The position numbers and the translations under genes were made by a program. The notes below the pieces were generated by a model that ran no database searches, had not been told where the DNA came from, and saw nothing but the letters and a program-made list of their open reading frames with translations. From Clostridium zeae (lineage in GTDB: Bacteria; Bacillota; Clostridia; Clostridiales; Clostridiaceae): DNA of 64,000 nt. Shown here piece after piece: positions 16,684-26,868 of the stretch. The stretch spans positions 492,287-556,286 of the forward strand of contig NZ_BMBA01000002.1 in NCBI RefSeq assembly GCF_017312485.1. Reading direction: 5' to 3'. The stretch's first letter is position 1; every line of letters starts with the position of its first letter.

Positions 16684-17655
16684 ATGAACGAGATAAAATT
16701 TTGTGATATAGAAGGCATCAGAATTGGACACAGTGAAAACCTTGAAGCCGGAACTGGATGTACTGTTATTATATGTAAAGAAGGTGCTTCTGGTGGAGTT
16801 GAAGTAAGGGGTGGAGCTCCTGGTACTAGGGAAACAGATTTATTAAACCCTACGGAGATGGTAGAAAAGATTCATGCAGTTGTGCTTTCAGGCGGAAGTG
16901 CCTTTGGTCTAGATGCTGCTGCAGGAGTAATGGAATACTTAGAAAATAATGATATTGGCTTTGATGTTTCTGTAACTAAAGTACCTATTGTTTGCCAAGC
17001 TGTACTATTTGATCTATTATGCGGAAACGGAAAAATTAGACCTGATAAAAAAATGGGCTTTGATGCTTGCATAAACTCTGAAACGCTTAAGGAAGATTTA
17101 AACGGAAATATCGGTGCTGGTACCGGTGCTACGGTTGGAAAGATTTTAGGACCTCAGTTTTCCATGAAAGGCGGACTTGGAACATATGCTGTTCAAGTAG
17201 GTGATTTACAAATAGGTGCGATAGTAGCAGTTAATTGTCTTGGAGATGTAATCGACCCTTCAACTAATGAAATCATCGCCGGAGCTTTAGATGAAAATTT
17301 TGAAAACTTTGTTAATACAGAAGAAGTTATGATCTCTCAATATTCTAAAAAGAATAATGTATTCAACGGAAATACAACCATAGGACTCATTGCTACTAAT
17401 GCTATTCTTACAAAGGCTGAAGCTAATAAAGTAGCCTCTATGGCTCATAATGGTTTTGGAAGAACAATGAGACCAGCACATACAATGGTTGATGGCGATA
17501 CCATCTTTACAATGGCAACAGGCAATGTAGTTTCTGATATTAATGTTGTAGGTTTACTTTCAGCTAGAGTCATGGAAAAAGCAATTATCAATGCTATAAA
17601 ATCAGCTGAATCTAGCTACGGCTTTAAATCCTATAAACATAAAATAAATTTGTAA
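16684..17655 (+). CDS. P1/DmpA-family aminopeptidase (peptidase S58)
   Basis: N-terminal-nucleophile hydrolase of 323 residues. Family landmarks are GTGCTVIICKEGASGGVEVRGGAPGTRETDLL near the N-terminus, HAVVLSGGSAFGLDAAAGV, and the self-cleavage region FNGNTTIGLIATNA near 225, where cleavage before the Thr would free the new N-terminal nucleophile, followed by AHNGFGRTMRPAHTMVDGD. Characterised relatives cut D-amino-acid or beta-alanyl N-termini from small peptides. It acts in the cytoplasm, with no signal. The RBS GAGAGGAG precedes the ATG. The vitamin-transporter gene before it ends with its own terminator, so any link, for example through beta-alanine and pantothenate, is speculative. Confidence 0.88.
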   Translation: MNEIKFCDIEGIRIGHSENLEAGTGCTVIICKEGASGGVEVRGGAPGTRETDLLNPTEMVEKIHAVVLSGGSAFGLDAAAGVMEYLENNDIGFDVSVTKVPIVCQAVLFDLLCGNGKIRPDKKMGFDACINSETLKEDLNGNIGAGTGATVGKILGPQFSMKGGLGTYAVQVGDLQIGAIVAVNCLGDVIDPSTNEIIAGALDENFENFVNTEEVMISQYSKKNNVFNGNTTIGLIATNAILTKAEANKVASMAHNGFGRTMRPAHTMVDGDTIFTMATGNVVSDINVVGLLSARVMEKAIINAIKSAESSYGFKSYKHKINL

Positions 17656-17710
17656 AAATTTCAATAAATAATTTTACTAATTGAAGGCAATATTATTATG
17701 GTGAGGGTTT

Positions 17711-17747
17711 ATTAAAGAATAATTTTTATTCCTTAATTTACTTTTTT
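17711..17747 (+). terminator. Probable terminator after the aminopeptidase
   Basis: TTAAAGAATAA and TTATTCCTTAA form an AT-rich stem with one mismatch, followed by a T-rich stretch. Stability is low. Confidence 0.4.
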
Positions 17748-17867
17748 CTGTGCCTATTCCCTTAATTAGACTTATTTTCATAGTTTATAAAAAAGATATG
17801 TACACACAATAATAGTGCAAAGCAAAAGAAGCTTTAGCAAATAAAAATCTTAAAGGAGGATTTTACT

Positions 17868-18050
17868 ATGGCACAAAAATTAGTTCCAGAAGCAAAAGCT
17901 GCTCTATCAAAATTTAAAAATGAAGTTGCTAACGAATTAGGAGTTCCTTTCAAGGAATACAACGGTAATCTTTCTTCAAGACAGTGTGGAAGTGTCGGTG
18001 GAGAAATGGTTAAGAGAATGGTTGCTGAATATGAAAGTTCTATAAAATAG
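17868..18050 (+). CDS. Alpha/beta-type small acid-soluble spore protein (SASP)
   Basis: DNA-coating spore protein of 60 residues made late in the forespore; it protects spore DNA and is broken down at germination. The sequence has the two family blocks: KFKNEVANELGVPF, which contains the cleavage site for the germination protease GPR, and LSSRQCGSVGGEMVKRMV. The RBS AAAGGAGG is very strong, as usual for these abundant proteins. About 50 bases upstream, TTTATA and CAATAATA 17 bases apart resemble a weak sigma-G promoter. This gene is the best direct evidence in the window that the organism sporulates. Confidence 0.95.
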   Translation: MAQKLVPEAKAALSKFKNEVANELGVPFKEYNGNLSSRQCGSVGGEMVKRMVAEYESSIK

Positions 18051-18056
18051 ATTAGA

Positions 18057-18095
18057 TTAAATGAGGTTCAAGCGTAGCGCTTGAACCTCATTTAA
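18057..18095 (+). terminator. Hairpin after the SASP gene
   Basis: A perfect 18-bp stem (18057-18074 with 18078-18095) around three bases, right after the stop. The T-run is poor, so it may act as an mRNA stabiliser as well as a terminator. Confidence 0.75.
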
Positions 18096-18173
18096 TGTAT
18101 AATTTTAATGTTATATAAATCTGCGATTTAAGTACGATAATATATTATATAAAACATATTCAAAGGGGACATT

Positions 18174-19994
18174 ATGAAAAACAGTTTAAAGCTAAAGTTT
18201 ATTTGCTTATTTCTAGCTTTATTATTCATCAATTTTATTATTGTAGGAATATCACTTTTTAACTTATTCGAGGTAAAACAAGATACTACTAAGCTGGTAG
18301 CTAAAAATTATGATAGCATACAAACCTCAAACAAAATGATCCAAATCATAGATGAAGAATCTCAAGATATAATTAGCTACATAAACACAAAAAATCCTGT
18401 ATTCATACGGAATTTTTATGATACAAATAATAGTTTCCATGAAAATTATCTTTCAGAATTAAATAATGTCACTGAGAAAGGCGAATCATCTGCTATTAAC
18501 CAGATAAACACTGATTACTCTGCTTTTTTAGATTCATTGACCAGTATTACAGCCATAAGAGATTCAAAAGGTAAAGAAGCAGCACTATCACAATACACAG
18601 AACAAATACAACCATTGTATGAAGCCCTTACAAAATCTTTGCGTAAAATAATTGATATAAACGACACAGCTATCGTAAAACAAAAAGACTCAATGAAAAA
18701 CAGTATAAGCTTCTCAATAAATACAACCATAGGTTTAAGCATTTTCTTAATTTTGGTGGGACTAGCTTTCTCCATAAGATATATAAACAAATTCCTTAGT
18801 CCTTTATATTCTCTTCATGATGATATAATAAAAACAAAGGAAGGTGACTTTACACATAGAGCAGAAATTTTATCAGATGATGAAATTGGTATCTTAGCTC
18901 AAGAATTTAATAATATGAGTGAAAAAATAGGTCAATTTCAACACAGCACTTTTGGTAAACTATTAGATGAAAAAAATAGATCTTTAGCTATTTTAAAAAG
19001 TATATCTGATCCAATCATAGTTTTAGATACTAATTACAGAATAGTACTTCTAAATGATGAATCAGAAAATTACTTTAAGATATCTCAGGCTCAAGCTGTT
19101 GGCAGACATGTGTTAGAAACCTTAACATACGGGGAGCTTTTTGATTTTATATCAAATGTAATGGATAATTCTCTAGAAAAAGACAGCAAAATCATGAGCT
19201 TTAAAAACAATAGCACTGTATTTAAGATTAATCTATCTCTCATTAAGGACAATGCCAACAAAACTAATGGTATAGTGGTATATTTTCAGAACATAACTGA
19301 GATTAAAAAGATAGAGAAATTAAAACACGATTTAATATCCTCATTATCGCATGAGATAAAGACTCCGTTAACCTCTATTATGATGGGAGCAAGCTTACTT
19401 GAAGATTCTGAGCTTATGGAATCTAACACAAACTTTAATAAAATAGTTTCTGCAATAAGTGAAGATAGCCAAAAACTATTAAACTTAATAAATAATTTTT
19501 TAAGATACGGGCAATTAGAATCTGATCAAAAATTATTAAATATGTCCTTCTGCTCTGTAGAAGATATTATAAATAGAAGTGTAGATGAATACTACTCACT
19601 GCTAGAAAATAAAAATATAGAACTGCGTATAGGTATTCAACACAACCTACCTGAAGTATATGTTGACGAAGAAAAGATAGGTTGGGTACTTAACAATCTT
19701 TTATCTAATGCAATTAAATATACTAGAAATTTTGGGACTGTATTGATTGGTGCCTATGAAAATTTTGATCATATAAGCATATTCGTTAAAGATAATGGAA
19801 TAGGTATAACCAACGAATATCAAACTAGAATATTTGAAAAGTTCTTTAGAGCTAATAGTGAAAGCGAAGGCACTGGCCTTGGTTTAGCACTTTCAAAACA
19901 GATTGTAGAGCTTCACGGCGGAAGCATTTATTGTGAAAGTCAATATGGCTTAGGTAGTATTTTCACTTTTGAATTGCCAAATAAGGGGGATTAA
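18174..19994 (+). CDS. Membrane sensor histidine kinase (HAMP-PAS-HisKA)
   Basis: Sensor kinase of 606 residues. Two transmembrane segments (about 9-31 and 182-204) flank an extracellular helical sensing domain. A HAMP domain (to about 258), a PAS domain (about 265-375), the dimerisation domain with the phospho-acceptor His in SSLSHEIKTPLTS (about 393), and the ATPase domain (NNLLSNAIKYT, KDNGIGI, GTGLGLAL) follow. The helical sensor plus HAMP resembles methyl-accepting chemotaxis input modules, so a small ligand or membrane signal is likely. Two bases separate it from the response regulator gene, which must be its partner. The signal is unknown. RBS AAAGGGG. Confidence 0.92.
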   Translation: MKNSLKLKFICLFLALLFINFIIVGISLFNLFEVKQDTTKLVAKNYDSIQTSNKMIQIIDEESQDIISYINTKNPVFIRNFYDTNNSFHENYLSELNNVTEKGESSAINQINTDYSAFLDSLTSITAIRDSKGKEAALSQYTEQIQPLYEALTKSLRKIIDINDTAIVKQKDSMKNSISFSINTTIGLSIFLILVGLAFSIRYINKFLSPLYSLHDDIIKTKEGDFTHRAEILSDDEIGILAQEFNNMSEKIGQFQHSTFGKLLDEKNRSLAILKSISDPIIVLDTNYRIVLLNDESENYFKISQAQAVGRHVLETLTYGELFDFISNVMDNSLEKDSKIMSFKNNSTVFKINLSLIKDNANKTNGIVVYFQNITEIKKIEKLKHDLISSLSHEIKTPLTSIMMGASLLEDSELMESNTNFNKIVSAISEDSQKLLNLINNFLRYGQLESDQKLLNMSFCSVEDIINRSVDEYYSLLENKNIELRIGIQHNLPEVYVDEEKIGWVLNNLLSNAIKYTRNFGTVLIGAYENFDHISIFVKDNGIGITNEYQTRIFEKFFRANSESEGTGLGLALSKQIVELHGGSIYCESQYGLGSIFTFELPNKGD

Positions 19995-19996
19995 TT

Positions 19997-20590
19997 ATGA
20001 AAAAGGTATTAGTAGTAGATGATACAAAAAATATAAGAGAGATGCTTAAAACATATTTAGATATGGAAGGTTTTCATGTATTTGAAGCCATAAATGCTAA
20101 CGAAGCTATAGATATAATACGAAAAGAAGAAATAGCAATAGTTTTTACTGATATAAAAATGCCTGAGGTTAGTGGCACAGAATTATTGAGATATATAAAA
20201 AAATATAATAAGAATATAACTGTGATAGTTATGACAGCTTTCGGTACAATAAAAAATGCTGTTGAATGCACTAAACTTGGAGCTGCTGCTTATCTTCAAA
20301 AACCTTTTACAAGTAAGAGAGTAAAAGCAGTATTAGATGAAGTACTAAAAAAGGATTCTATAAAGAATAACCTAGTTGCTCATTTAACTCTTGCAAAAAA
20401 ACTTCTTGATGAAAATGAAATTGAGAAGGCTGAGGAAGTTCTAAAGAAAACTCTTACTATTAAAGATGACTGTGGTGAAACCTACTTTTTAATTGCAAAA
20501 CTTGAAGAACTGAAAGGTGATATAGAAAAAGCTGAACGCTTTAAAAGAACAGCTGAGATATTCCAGTTTAACTGCGGATGCGATGAATAG
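19997..20590 (+). CDS. Response regulator with C-terminal helical repeats, no DNA-binding domain
   Basis: Protein of 197 residues. Residues 1-120 are a complete receiver: DD at 8-9, phospho-acceptor Asp52 in FTDIKMP, the switch Thr in VMTAFGT and Lys in LQKPF. The rest (about 125-197) is helical with KKLLDENEIEKAEEVLKKTL and TYFLIAKLEELKGDIEKAERFKR, which read as one or two TPR-like helix pairs. No helix-turn-helix, GGDEF or other output domain is present. It ends with CGC. The output is therefore probably protein-protein contact. It is co-transcribed with the kinase, starting two bases after its stop. Confidence 0.88.
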   Translation: MKKVLVVDDTKNIREMLKTYLDMEGFHVFEAINANEAIDIIRKEEIAIVFTDIKMPEVSGTELLRYIKKYNKNITVIVMTAFGTIKNAVECTKLGAAAYLQKPFTSKRVKAVLDEVLKKDSIKNNLVAHLTLAKKLLDENEIEKAEEVLKKTLTIKDDCGETYFLIAKLEELKGDIEKAERFKRTAEIFQFNCGCDE

Positions 20591-20620
20591 TGCTGTTGTG
20601 TGTATAACCTTACTTTAGAT

Positions 20621-20677
20621 AAACTCCATTATATATAAATCTTTTAGCAAAGACTTAAATTTATATATAGTAGAGTT
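20621..20677. repeat. Long imperfect hairpin after the two-component operon
   Basis: Arms 20621-20640 and 20658-20677 match at 18 of 20 positions around a 17-base loop. No T-run follows, so terminator function is doubtful; it may protect the 3' end of the two-component mRNA. Confidence 0.5.
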
Positions 20678-20766
20678 TGTATCATACAAATATGTAATTA
20701 AACTTACTATGACATAAAAAGCTCTATCACTAAAATTGATATTAAACTATTTTAATTTATTAATAT

Positions 20767-20803
20767 AAAAAAAGAAAAACTTATATTAAAGTTTCTCTTT
20801 TTT
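20767..20803 (-). terminator. Terminator overlapping the cbiK stop codon
   Basis: A-rich left arm 20767-20782 pairs with 20788-20803 (one G-T pair). The stem includes the last codons (Lys-Lys-Glu-Lys-Leu-stop), and the minus-strand transcript ends in a T-run. Confidence 0.7.
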
Positions 20804-21562
20804 ATATTCGCTATTAACAATTAAATCAATAACTCCTTGTATCTCTGACAATGATTTATCTGATACAATAACCTCAAAACCTTCTCTAATCAGTCTACTC
20901 TTCCAAGAGTTAGGATTATCAGTAATCAAATCTTTCTTCCCATGAAAACCTAGTACAAAAAGAAAAGGCTGAAGTACAACTCTCTTAACATCTCTACTGT
21001 TTAATTGATTCACTATATCCTCAAAAGAAGGTTCGCCTTCTATTGTACCTATATAAATGTTCTCATAACCTTTATCTCTAAGGCTTTTTTGAAATTCATA
21101 ATAGCTCTGCTGCGCCTTATGACTTGTTCCATGAGCTACCATAATTATTTCATCTTCTTTATTAATAATAGGATTAATTGCATCTATAAATTCATAGTTT
21201 CTTTTTTTATCTTGTTGTATAAGAGCTGCATGAGTTATGTTTATACTGTGATTACTATTTTGTTCTCTAAGCTCTTTAATCACATTCTCAGCCTCTTCAT
21301 ACTCTTTTCCCTCTATTAAAAATAAAGTAGCTACAGTAATATGTTCCACGTCAATTTTTATAAGCTTCTCTATTCCTTCTCTTAAGTTAGGTATTGAGAC
21401 ATTATGTCTAGCTTTTAGTTTATCGATTATTTTAGCTGAAGCAAATGCCTTTACTACCTCAGAGTATTTACTTGTATCTATATTCTCAATAACGCATTCA
21501 TATCTATTTAGAGCGTCTAAATCTGCTGTACCATTACTTAATACAATCAACCCTTTTTTCAT
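20786..21562 (-). CDS. CbiK-type sirohydrochlorin chelatase
   Basis: Inserts a divalent metal into sirohydrochlorin, the last step to siroheme when the metal is iron (cobalt in B12 synthesis). The protein has 258 residues. AHGTSHKAQ holds the first catalytic His (equivalent to His145 of CbiK), GTIEGEPSFEDIV the metal-binding Glu, and FLFVLGFHGKKDLI the second His. It is the last gene of a hemA-to-cbiK operon, 13 bases after hemL. No other cobalamin gene is here and the sulfite reductase is next door, so iron and siroheme are the likely natural choice. No signal peptide, so it is cytoplasmic. Confidence 0.85.
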   Translation of the reverse strand: MKKGLIVLSNGTADLDALNRYECVIENIDTSKYSEVVKAFASAKIIDKLKARHNVSIPNLREGIEKLIKIDVEHITVATLFLIEGKEYEEAENVIKELREQNSNHSINITHAALIQQDKKRNYEFIDAINPIINKEDEIIMVAHGTSHKAQQSYYEFQKSLRDKGYENIYIGTIEGEPSFEDIVNQLNSRDVKRVVLQPFLFVLGFHGKKDLITDNPNSWKSRLIREGFEVIVSDKSLSEIQGVIDLIVNSEYKKEKL

Positions 21563-21574
21563 TTCTACCTCGTT

Positions 21575-22843
21575 TTAAAGTTTTCTTAAAGCCTCAGCAA
21601 AACTTTGTATTTCTTTTTCACCATGCTTCACTGATAAAAACATAGCTTCATATTGGGATGGAGGAAGATATATCCCCTCACTTAACATATGAGTAAAATA
21701 TCTATTGAATAAATCTATATCACAAGTTTTAACATCATCATAGGTTTTTACGCTTTTATTCTCAGTAAAAAATAAAGTCATCATTCCACCACATCTATTA
21801 ATAACGCTCGCTATTCCCTTTTGTGATAAAATATCCTTTATTTCTCTTTCTAATATTGCTCCATACTTTTCTATGTTTTCATAATACATAGGATTGCTAT
21901 TAAGCTTCTTTAAGGTAGCTATTCCTGCAGTCATTACTATAGGATTACCTGACATTGTACCTGCTTGATATATAGGTCCTGATGGAGATAGTTTTTCCAT
22001 TATATCTCTTCTGCCTCCATAAGCACCACAAGGCATCCCTCCACCCATTATTTTTGCATAAGTAACTAAGTCTGGTTTTACATCAAATAAGGTTTGAGCA
22101 CCTTTATAAGCTACTCTAAAACCACTCATTACTTCATCAAATATTAAAAGGCTTCCATTATCATCACATAGAGCTCTAAGTTCTTTCATAAAAGCATCCT
22201 CAGCTTTTATCACTCCCATGTTTCCTGCTACTGGTTCTATGATGACTGCAGCTATATCTTCACCAAAAGCATTAAAAATAGCTTTTACAGAAGATATATT
22301 ATTGTACTCTGCTACTAAAGTATTAGATATGCTTCCCTTTGGAACTCCAGCACTGCCAGGTATACCACCAGTAAGAACTCCTGAACCTGCACTAACTAAA
22401 AAACCATCAAAATGCCCATGATAGCAGCCTGAGAATTTTATTATCTTATCTCTTCCAGTATATCCTCTAGCAAGCTTTACTGCACTCATAGTAGCTTCAG
22501 TACCTGAATTAACCATTCTCACCATATCTATATTATCTAAGGTATCGCACATAAACCTAGCTAATTCTAGTTCCAAATAAGTTGGAGCACCAAATGCTAA
22601 GCCGTCGTCCAATGCTTTCTTCATTGATGCTATAACCGCTTCATCCTTATGTCCTAAAAGCATAGGTCCCCAAGCTCCAACAAAATCTATGTATTTCTTA
22701 TCATCTTCGTCGTAGATATAAGCCCCTTCCCCCCTCTTTATTACTGGAGGATCTATATCTAATCCCTTAAAAGCTCTAACTGGTGAATTAACTCCACCAG
22801 GCATATATTTTTGTGATAACTGAAATATTTCACTACTATTCAT
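21575..22843 (-). CDS. hemL: Glutamate-1-semialdehyde 2,1-aminomutase
   Basis: PLP enzyme converting glutamate-1-semialdehyde to 5-aminolevulinate, the second step of the C5 tetrapyrrole pathway. In 422 residues, the PLP lysine is in [18 protein letters not shown] (about 262), and [14 protein letters not shown] marks the N-terminus. Length matches the family. It follows hemB by two bases in the siroheme operon and has a strong AAGGAGG. It works downstream of HemA, whose gene is the first in the same operon. Confidence 0.96.
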   Translation of the reverse strand: MNSSEIFQLSQKYMPGGVNSPVRAFKGLDIDPPVIKRGEGAYIYDEDDKKYIDFVGAWGPMLLGHKDEAVIASMKKALDDGLAFGAPTYLELELARFMCDTLDNIDMVRMVNSGTEATMSAVKLARGYTGRDKIIKFSGCYHGHFDGFLVSAGSGVLTGGIPGSAGVPKGSISNTLVAEYNNISSVKAIFNAFGEDIAAVIIEPVAGNMGVIKAEDAFMKELRALCDDNGSLLIFDEVMSGFRVAYKGAQTLFDVKPDLVTYAKIMGGGMPCGAYGGRRDIMEKLSPSGPIYQAGTMSGNPIVMTAGIATLKKLNSNPMYYENIEKYGAILEREIKDILSQKGIASVINRCGGMMTLFFTENKSVKTYDDVKTCDIDLFNRYFTHMLSEGIYLPPSQYEAMFLSVKHGEKEIQSFAEALRKL

Positions 22844-22845
22844 TT

Positions 22846-23814
22846 TTATTCCTCCTTAAGCCAAGCTGATGCTTCTAAAGCATAATAAGTTATTATCATA
22901 TCAGCACCTGCACGTTTTATAGAAAGAAGACTTTCTAAAGCTATTTTTTTCTCATCTATATATCCAAGCTTTGCACCAGCTTTAATCATAGCATACTCAC
23001 CACTTACGCTATACGCAGCTACTGGATAATCAAATTTGTCTCTTGCCATTTTTATTATATCTAAATATGATAAAGCAGGTTTAACCATTATGATATCTGC
23101 GCCTTCTTCTATATCATTTTCCATTTCTCTTACTGCTTCTCTACTGTTTGCAGGATCCATCTGGTAACTCTTTCTGTCTCCAAATTGTGGAGCTGAGTTA
23201 GCAGCCTCTCTGAATGGTCCATAGAAAGCTGAACAGTACTTAGCACTGTATGCCATTATTCCTACATTCTCAAAGCTGTTTTCATCTAAAGCTTCTCTTA
23301 TAGCTCTAACTCTTCCATCCATCATGTCAGAAGGAGCCACCATATCTGCTCCAGCCTTTGCATGAGATACTGCAACCTTAGATAAAACTTCTAAAGTTTC
23401 ATCGTTTTTAACATATTCATTTTCTATAATTCCACAATGACCATGATCTGTATATTCACATAAGCAGACATCAGTAATCACCCATAGGTTTTTATCCAAT
23501 TCCTTTATTCTTCTTACTGCTTTTTGAACTATTCCATCCTCTGCATATGCTTCTGATCCACAGCAATCTTTTTCATCAGGAATTCCGAAAAGCATAATAC
23601 CTCTTACTTTAGCTTTTTTAATTTCCTCTACTAATTCTTCTAATCTATCTACTGAAAAATGATAGTTTCCAGGCATAGATTCTATCTCTTTTTTTATATC
23701 GTTTCCTTCAACCACAAAAATCGGGTATATAAAATCCATAGGAGATAAAGAATTTTCTCTTACTAAATCCCTTATCTCTTTTCTTGTTCTAAGTCTTCTA
23801 TTTCTCTTATTCAT
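22846..23814 (-). CDS. hemB: Porphobilinogen synthase (ALA dehydratase)
   Basis: Condenses two 5-aminolevulinate molecules into porphobilinogen. In 322 residues, Schiff-base lysines are in [15 protein letters not shown] (near 195) and [12 protein letters not shown] (near 245). A cysteine-rich zinc site, [14 protein letters not shown], marks it as the zinc-dependent type. The ATG at 23814 has GGAG eight bases upstream and begins one base after the cobA-hemD stop; a GTG three codons earlier is in frame but overlaps that RBS. Confidence 0.96.
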   Translation of the reverse strand: MNKRNRRLRTRKEIRDLVRENSLSPMDFIYPIFVVEGNDIKKEIESMPGNYHFSVDRLEELVEEIKKAKVRGIMLFGIPDEKDCCGSEAYAEDGIVQKAVRRIKELDKNLWVITDVCLCEYTDHGHCGIIENEYVKNDETLEVLSKVAVSHAKAGADMVAPSDMMDGRVRAIREALDENSFENVGIMAYSAKYCSAFYGPFREAANSAPQFGDRKSYQMDPANSREAVREMENDIEEGADIIMVKPALSYLDIIKMARDKFDYPVAAYSVSGEYAMIKAGAKLGYIDEKKIALESLLSIKRAGADMIITYYALEASAWLKEE

Positions 23815-23815
23815 G

Positions 23816-25282
23816 TTATTCACTCCATACTTCTGTAAGTTTTTCTATAGCACCATCTTCACTATGAGTTTCTGATAACACTGCTTTTATAGCCTTTTCT
23901 TCTAACGCTTTATAAGTTATAGGCCCTATAGCTATACATAACTTTTCTTTAACCTTATCGATTCCTACCATATCTACTAGATTGTTTACTGTAGAAGGAC
24001 TTGTAAATATAATTGAGTTTACACTATCAAAGGAGCTTAAATTCTTCAATTCAGCTTTTCGAGTTTCATAAGTATGTACTCTTTCAACCATAGCTCCTTG
24101 TTCTCTTAAAAATTCCTCTACTACATTCCTTGAATTCTTAGATATAGGCATAAGAACCTTTTTATCTTTGAATTCATAGTTTTTCAGTTCACTTACAAGA
24201 CCTTCAGCTACAAATTCATCTGCCATTATATTTGCAATTATTCCTCTTTCTTTCAATGCATTAAAAGTTGCTTCACCTATAACTGCAAACTCTGCTTTAA
24301 TTTTTCTTATATCTATACTATTATCTCTCAAATAATCGAAGAATATATTAACTCCATTAACTGAAGTTAGAATTACATGGTCAAAAGAACTTATATTATC
24401 TTTGTATTGATCTAGATTTTCAGTGGTATCCACAATTTTTATTGCTGGTATTTCAGTAACCTCTGCTCCTAGGCTCCTTAGTTTTTCTTTCATACCTTGA
24501 GCTTGTTTTTTAGTTCTAGTTACACAAACATTTGCTCCAAAAAGCGGTAATCTTTCAAACCAATTTAATTTATCACTTAAAGTTACAACCTTCCCCACAA
24601 CTATTATTGAAGGAGATTTTAAATTATTAGCTTTTACTAGTTCTTCTATGTTCTCTAAAGTGCCAATTACCTTTTTTTGCTTTGCAGTAGTCCCTCTCAT
24701 TATAACTCCACAAGGAGTATCCTTAGGCTTTCCATTTTCTATAAGATTGTTAACTATATCTCCTAGATTTTCAAGTCCCATTAAAAACACTAGGGTATTC
24801 TGTGATTTAGTTAATACCTCCCATTGAATATTTAAAGTAGCTGCACTCATGCCAGTAAGCACATGGAAACCTTGAGAAAGTCCTCTATGTGTTATTGGTA
24901 TTCCAGCATAACTCATAACAGCAACTGCTGATGTCACTCCTGGTATAACCTCAAAAGGAATATTTTCAGCCTCTAAGGCTAGAACTTCCTCACCGCCTCT
25001 TCCAAATACATAAGGATCTCCACCCTTTATTCTTCCTACAGTATGTCCTTTTTTAGCTAGTTCTACTAACATAGCATTTATTTCATCTTGTGTTTTGTAA
25101 TGACAGCCCGGCTCTTTGCCACAAAAGTAAACTTCACAGCTATCATTCAAATATGACAATACATTATTTCCTATAAGTCTATCATAAAGTACCGCAGTAC
25201 ATTCCTTCATCACCTTTACTGCCTTTAGGGTCAGTAGGCCTTCATCACCAGGACCAGCCCCTATAATATATGCTTTTGACAT
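23816..25282 (-). CDS. Fused uroporphyrinogen-III C-methyltransferase / uroporphyrinogen-III synthase
   Basis: Bifunctional enzyme of 488 residues. The N-terminal half (about 1-240) is a SUMT (CobA-type) methylase with [33 protein letters not shown] and PGVTSAVA, which makes precorrin-2 from uroporphyrinogen III. The C-terminal half (about 250-488) is a HemD uroporphyrinogen-III synthase ([34 protein letters not shown]). The fusion channels hydroxymethylbilane straight to precorrin-2, steering flux to siroheme and B12 rather than heme. Such fusions are common in clostridia. It lies between hemC and hemB in the operon. Confidence 0.95.
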   Translation of the reverse strand: MSKAYIIGAGPGDEGLLTLKAVKVMKECTAVLYDRLIGNNVLSYLNDSCEVYFCGKEPGCHYKTQDEINAMLVELAKKGHTVGRIKGGDPYVFGRGGEEVLALEAENIPFEVIPGVTSAVAVMSYAGIPITHRGLSQGFHVLTGMSAATLNIQWEVLTKSQNTLVFLMGLENLGDIVNNLIENGKPKDTPCGVIMRGTTAKQKKVIGTLENIEELVKANNLKSPSIIVVGKVVTLSDKLNWFERLPLFGANVCVTRTKKQAQGMKEKLRSLGAEVTEIPAIKIVDTTENLDQYKDNISSFDHVILTSVNGVNIFFDYLRDNSIDIRKIKAEFAVIGEATFNALKERGIIANIMADEFVAEGLVSELKNYEFKDKKVLMPISKNSRNVVEEFLREQGAMVERVHTYETRKAELKNLSSFDSVNSIIFTSPSTVNNLVDMVGIDKVKEKLCIAIGPITYKALEEKAIKAVLSETHSEDGAIEKLTEVWSE

Positions 25283-25298
25283 TATTTCACCTCATTAA

Positions 25299-26174
25299 TC
25301 ATAGTTCTTTTATAATCTTTTTAGCTAAAGTTTTACCAAGCTCAATGTGATCTTCAACTTTACCTTGAACATCTTTCTTCACTAATCTATTATTAATTTC
25401 ATATATACCTAATATATAAATGTCCTTATTTTCAATCTTTGCATAAGCCCCTATTGGGGAATGACAGCCTCCATTAAGTTCTTTCATAAAGCTTCTTTCT
25501 GCCTCTACAGTGATTCTTGTTTTAGCATCATCAAGCTTCGAGAAAATATGTTTTTTATCACTTGTTTTTAAAGTCTCAATACCTAGCGCTCCTTGCCCTA
25601 CTGCTGGAAGAAATACTTCTTCGTCGAAATAGTCAGTTATTATAGCTTCCATATCTAGTCTTTTAAGCCCCGCTGCTGCTAAAATTATTCCATCTAGATT
25701 TTCTTTTTCTATCTTATCTAATCTTGTTTGAACATTTCCTCTGATAGGAACAATCTCAATATCTGGTCTTAAGGCTCTTAATTGAGAACTTCTTCTTATA
25801 CTAGAAGTACCTATTTTGGCTCCTTTTTTTAACTCATAAAAACTGATGTTTTTCATAGATACAAATACATCTCTAGGATCCTCACGCTCTGGCATTGCAA
25901 CAATCTCGAAAGGCTCTTCCAATGCAAAAGGAACATCCTTCATGCTGTGTACTGCGGCATCAGCTTTTCCGTCAAGCAATGCATACTCTATTTCTTTTAC
26001 AAATAATCCTTTTCCACCTATTTTATTAAGTGCTACATCCAGTCTTCTGTCACCTTCGGTACTCATAAGCAGCTTTTCACTTTCTATGCTACCTTTATTT
26101 CTTAGAAGCTCCATAACTATTTCAGTTTGGGTCTGTGCAAGCTTACTTTTCCTAGTTGCTATAATCAAACTCAT
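25299..26174 (-). CDS. hemC: Hydroxymethylbilane synthase (porphobilinogen deaminase)
   Basis: Polymerises four porphobilinogens into hydroxymethylbilane. In 291 residues it has the catalytic Asp in [11 protein letters not shown] and the dipyrromethane cofactor cysteine in [13 protein letters not shown] place the start at the ATG at 26174 (protein beginning [13 protein letters not shown]), eight bases after GGAGG; two earlier Met codons sit on or inside that RBS. The first 23 bases overlap the end of the precorrin-2 dehydrogenase gene, so the two are translationally coupled. Confidence 0.95.
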   Translation of the reverse strand: MSLIIATRKSKLAQTQTEIVMELLRNKGSIESEKLLMSTEGDRRLDVALNKIGGKGLFVKEIEYALLDGKADAAVHSMKDVPFALEEPFEIVAMPEREDPRDVFVSMKNISFYELKKGAKIGTSSIRRSSQLRALRPDIEIVPIRGNVQTRLDKIEKENLDGIILAAAGLKRLDMEAIITDYFDEEVFLPAVGQGALGIETLKTSDKKHIFSKLDDAKTRITVEAERSFMKELNGGCHSPIGAYAKIENKDIYILGIYEINNRLVKKDVQGKVEDHIELGKTLAKKIIKEL

Positions 26175-26868
26175 GGTCATATCCTCCATATAAAACAAAA
26201 TCATCTTCAAATAATTTATCTAAATATTCTTTATTAAAATACAAGTATAGTATTTTTTCTCCATAACCTTTTTCAAAGAAAAAGCTATACTCATCAGAAA
26301 TAATAAATTCCATTATAGTCTTATCAATAAAACCTGTTTCTTTCATCCTCCGCCTTAAAGAAGTTGAAAAATCTGTTATGGTCATTAAAGGCTCCACAGC
26401 TTTGCCCATTTCACTTAATAGTTTTCTAGACATCTTAGGATTACCACCATTAGTATGGACTGCGCATGAAAAACTTCCATTATTATTTTGTATAGGCAAA
26501 ACTGCTAATCCATTTTTAGAATCACTGCAGTTTACATATAACTTACTTTGCTCTTCACAATCTTCAATAATTTTTTCTATGGTGATTTTATCATTAATAC
26601 ATATGAAGATTAAATGTTTATTGCTTAAACAAGTCTCACTATAGCTTCCTTTTACAAGCTCAACTACTCCTGTAGAACTTAACGCTTCTATCTCTTCATC
26701 AAAATGCTCAGCTAAAATCGTTAAACTACATCCATTTTTCATTAAAGTTGTAGCCTTTATTAAAGCTGCTTTTCCTCCACCAATGATTAAAACTCTTAGC
26801 TTACTGCTTATTAAGGATAAAAACATATATTCTAGCTTAGAAATATCTTGCTTATTATCTCCATGCAC
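26152..26868 (-). CDS. Precorrin-2 dehydrogenase (SirC/Met8-like)
   Basis: NAD-dependent oxidation of precorrin-2 to sirohydrochlorin. Protein of 238 residues: a Rossmann fold opens with [22 protein letters not shown], followed by the central [39 protein letters not shown] segment typical of CysG-N/SirC proteins. An extra C-terminal stretch of about 60 residues is not obviously part of the family core. CbiK, encoded at the operon end, supplies the chelatase step, so this protein may act only as dehydrogenase. Its 5' end overlaps hemA by 37 bases. The RBS is weak, consistent with coupling. Confidence 0.88.
   Translation of the reverse strand: MHGDNKQDISKLEYMFLSLISSKLRVLIIGGGKAALIKATTLMKNGCSLTILAEHFDEEIEALSSTGVVELVKGSYSETCLSNKHLIFICINDKITIEKIIEDCEEQSKLYVNCSDSKNGLAVLPIQNNNGSFSCAVHTNGGNPKMSRKLLSEMGKAVEPLMTITDFSTSLRRRMKETGFIDKTIMEFIISDEYSFFFEKGYGEKILYLYFNKEYLDKLFEDDFVLYGGYDHEFDYSN

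Noticed and set aside
26174-26210. Longer N-terminus for HemC
   Set aside because: The extra codons cover the RBS GGAGG, and the protein aligns with the family from [13 protein letters not shown] onward.
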